Shown in pieces: positions 62,245 through 64,000 of a DNA stretch of 64,000 nt. Under the pieces are notes generated by a model that was given only the letters and a program-made list of their open reading frames with translations, did not search any database and was not told the DNA's origin. The translations under genes were made by a program, and so were the position numbers. Source of the stretch: Palsa-851 sp963789735 (lineage in GTDB: Bacteria > Chloroflexota > Dormibacteria > Aeolococcales > Aeolococcaceae); assembly GCA_963789735.1 (NCBI GenBank), contig CAWBLV010000006.1, positions 1 to 64,000 on the forward strand. Reading direction: 5' to 3'. Positions within the stretch are counted from its first letter, which is position 1, and each line of letters begins with the position of its first letter.

Positions 62245-64000
62245 CGTGGCGTTCTCCTGTGGGGCCGGTGCGCAGCAGGTCCAGTTGCGCGACGGCTTCG
62301 GCGAGGCGGCGGCGCGACTCTTCCACAACCTGGGCCGGTGCCCCGTTCACGAACCCCGGGTTCGCGAGCTGTGCGTTGAGCCGCGACACGTTTGCCTCGA
62401 GCATGCCGATCTGACGTGCGGTCGCGCTGGCGTCGGCGGCGGTGTCGGCGATCACCACCTCGGCGTGGAGCCTACCCGAAACCACGACGACTGGATCGAC
62501 GCCACGAGGATGGGTTTCCAGCACCACTGCCGGCACCAGCCCGCCGATCAAACGGGTGATGTGTTTGTTGGTCCCGCGACCATCGGTGGCACGAACCACG
62601 ATCTGCATCCGCTCGCGGTTGCCGCGCGGCACTTTGTGACTGTGGCCGAGCGCGCGGATACGCTGCACGAGGTCGATCGCTTCCGTCATCTCGGCATGAG
62701 CGGCGACCGTTTCGGCATCGTCCCAGAGCGCATCCACCTCCGGCCACGAGCGCTCCTGGAGCGTCGGCGCAGGGTTGGGCAGCTGCTGTGCGCACTCCTC
62801 GGTCACAAACGGCATGAACGGATGCAGCAGGCGAAGCAGTACGTCCATGACGGTCACCGCCGTCCAGATGGCGGCGCGGCGGGATTCGTGGTCGCCGGCA
62901 TCCGCGAGGCGCAGCTTGATGATCTCGACGTACCAGTCGCAGAACGAGTGCCACGTGGTGTCGTAGAGACGGTCCACGGCGTCGTGGAATCGATACGTGA
63001 CAAAGCCCGCATCGCACTCGCGCACCACCGCTGCGAGCTCGGCGAGCATCCACCGATCCTCTGGACGGAGCATCTCGGGCGGGGGTGGATGAACGTCCAG
63101 ATCGGCGACCGAGCCGCTCCCCACTTTGGCGACGAGGAACCCGCTGGTCACCTGCCACAACTTGTTGGCGAACCGCTGATACGACGCGATGCGATCGGCG
63201 TCGAACCGCATGTCCTGGCCGCTCGTCGACACCGCGGCGGCCCACGCGCGCACCGCGTCCGCACCGTACTGATCGATGAGGTCGAGCGGATCGATGGTGT
63301 TGCCCTTCGACTTGCTCATTCGCGAACCGTCGACGGCCTGAATCGTGCTCGTGATCAGCACCGTGCTGAAGGGGTTGCGGCCGGTGAACTTGAGGCCCGT
63401 CATGATCATCCGGGCGACCCAGAGAAAGATGATGTCGCGCCCCGTGACCAGTGCATCAGTGGGATAGAACTTTTCGAGATCTTCGGTTTTTTCGGGCCAG
63501 CCGAAGATCGCGAATGGCCACAACCCGCTGCTGAACCACGTGTCGAGCACATCCGGGTCATCGGTGAGCGACGTGTCGCCGCACTCCGGACACTTGGCCG
63601 GATGATCGATCCATGCGAAACGATGTCCGTTGGCGCACGTCGACACCGGAATTGCGTGTCCCAGCCATATCTGCCTGCTGATGCACCAGTCGCGAATGTT
63701 GCGCATCCAGTGCAGGTACACGTCGGCGTAACGCGCTGGGTAGAAGGTGATCTCGCCGCTTTCCACAGCACCGATTCCGGGAGCTGCGAGTGATGCCATG
63801 CGCACCCACCACTGCTCGCTGACGAGCGGCTCGAGCACCGTGCCACAACGATCGCAGTGACCCACCTCGTGCAGGTACGGCTCCTCCTTGACGAGCACGC
63901 CCATGGTGCGGAGCGCTTCTGCGACGGCCACGCGTGCCTCGTCGGCGGGCATGCCGTGAAATTGCGGCAGCTCGGGCACGTCCATCGTCCCGTCGAGTGC
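62231..64000 (-). CDS. valS: Valyl-tRNA synthetase, C-terminal two-thirds; 5' end beyond the window
   Basis: Class Ia synthetase loading valine on tRNA-Val. The visible 590 residues include the end of the editing domain (GHCDRCGTVLEPLVSEQWWV), the catalytic part with WCISRQIWLGHAIPV, DVLDTWFSSGLWPF, the KMSKS loop as SRMSKSKGN, the anticodon-binding helical domain (FCDWYVEIIKLRL) and a C-terminal coiled-coil (LNAQLANPGFVNGAP). A CANGH...CPEC zinc site is inserted after the Trp-binding region. The HIGH motif is outside the window. Confidence 0.93.
   Translation of the reverse strand, partial: ALDGTMDVPELPQFHGMPADEARVAVAEALRTMGVLVKEEPYLHEVGHCDRCGTVLEPLVSEQWWVRMASLAAPGIGAVESGEITFYPARYADVYLHWMRNIRDWCISRQIWLGHAIPVSTCANGHRFAWIDHPAKCPECGDTSLTDDPDVLDTWFSSGLWPFAIFGWPEKTEDLEKFYPTDALVTGRDIIFLWVARMIMTGLKFTGRNPFSTVLITSTIQAVDGSRMSKSKGNTIDPLDLIDQYGADAVRAWAAAVSTSGQDMRFDADRIASYQRFANKLWQVTSGFLVAKVGSGSVADLDVHPPPPEMLRPEDRWMLAELAAVVRECDAGFVTYRFHDAVDRLYDTTWHSFCDWYVEIIKLRLADAGDHESRRAAIWTAVTVMDVLLRLLHPFMPFVTEECAQQLPNPAPTLQERSWPEVDALWDDAETVAAHAEMTEAIDLVQRIRALGHSHKVPRGNRERMQIVVRATDGRGTNKHITRLIGGLVPAVVLETHPRGVDPVVVVSGRLHAEVVIADTAADASATARQIGMLEANVSRLNAQLANPGFVNGAPAQVVEESRRRLAEAVAQLDLLRTGPTGERHDAAG

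Noticed and set aside
1..64000. CRISPR arrays, rRNA genes, insertion sequences
   Set aside because: I found no regularly spaced repeats, rRNA segments or transposase motifs in the window.

Overview
This is a high-G+C bacterial chromosome segment. The organism cannot be named from the sequence alone. The order rplU-rpmA-obg-nadD-rsfS, a ClgR-type regulator beside clpP, F420-type (LLM) oxidoreductase, a class A PBP with a Pro/Ser/Thr-rich tail and the frequent GTG/TTG starts fit a Chloroflexota (Limnocylindria-like) or actinobacterial-type genome; I lean to Chloroflexota with low confidence.

Layout. (1) 1-4237: probable end of an integrated element. It carries a decayed bacterial RNA-repair pair (Pnkp and Hen1) and a PIN-toxin/DUF433-antitoxin pair, and it stops exactly at a 3' half of a tRNA-Ala(CGC) gene (4238-4285), the usual scar of integration into a tRNA gene. 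(2) 4286-7297: chromosomal genes: a VOC protein, and an SDR divergent from a TetR regulator with two palindromic operators between them, then an LLM oxidoreductase. (3) 7524-41292: a surface-polysaccharide island of about 34 kb. It contains a split transketolase, methyltransferases, sugar epimerases, several GT2 and GT4 glycosyltransferases, a complete pseudaminic acid set (pseB, C, G, F, H, I), a Wzx-type flippase, UDP-glucose dehydrogenase and UDP-xylose synthase, an initiating sugar-phosphate transferase, and four giant polytopic membrane proteins, two of them paralogues. Together they can make CMP-pseudaminic acid and UDP-glucuronate/xylose, load a first sugar on undecaprenyl phosphate, extend it, flip it and export it.

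(4) 41285-57360: housekeeping and cell-envelope genes: VOC/AraC pair, DD-carboxypeptidase, MOSC protein, clgR-clpP, OsmC, an AAA+ ATPase, class A PBP, rhomboid protease, rsfS-nadD-obg-rpmA-rplU, a DUF11 lipoprotein and maf. (5) 57472-64000: a diverged complex-I/hydrogenase-4-like membrane module of four proteins without peripheral subunits, a zinc-ribbon membrane protein and the C-terminal part of valS.

A striking property is uneven reading-frame integrity. Between about 8.6 and 33 kb roughly a dozen genes need one or more single-base corrections, while 33.1-56.4 kb has none that I can see. Whether this is low-coverage consensus error in a strain-variable island or real decay cannot be decided here. 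Coordinates of frameshifted genes span the whole homologous region.
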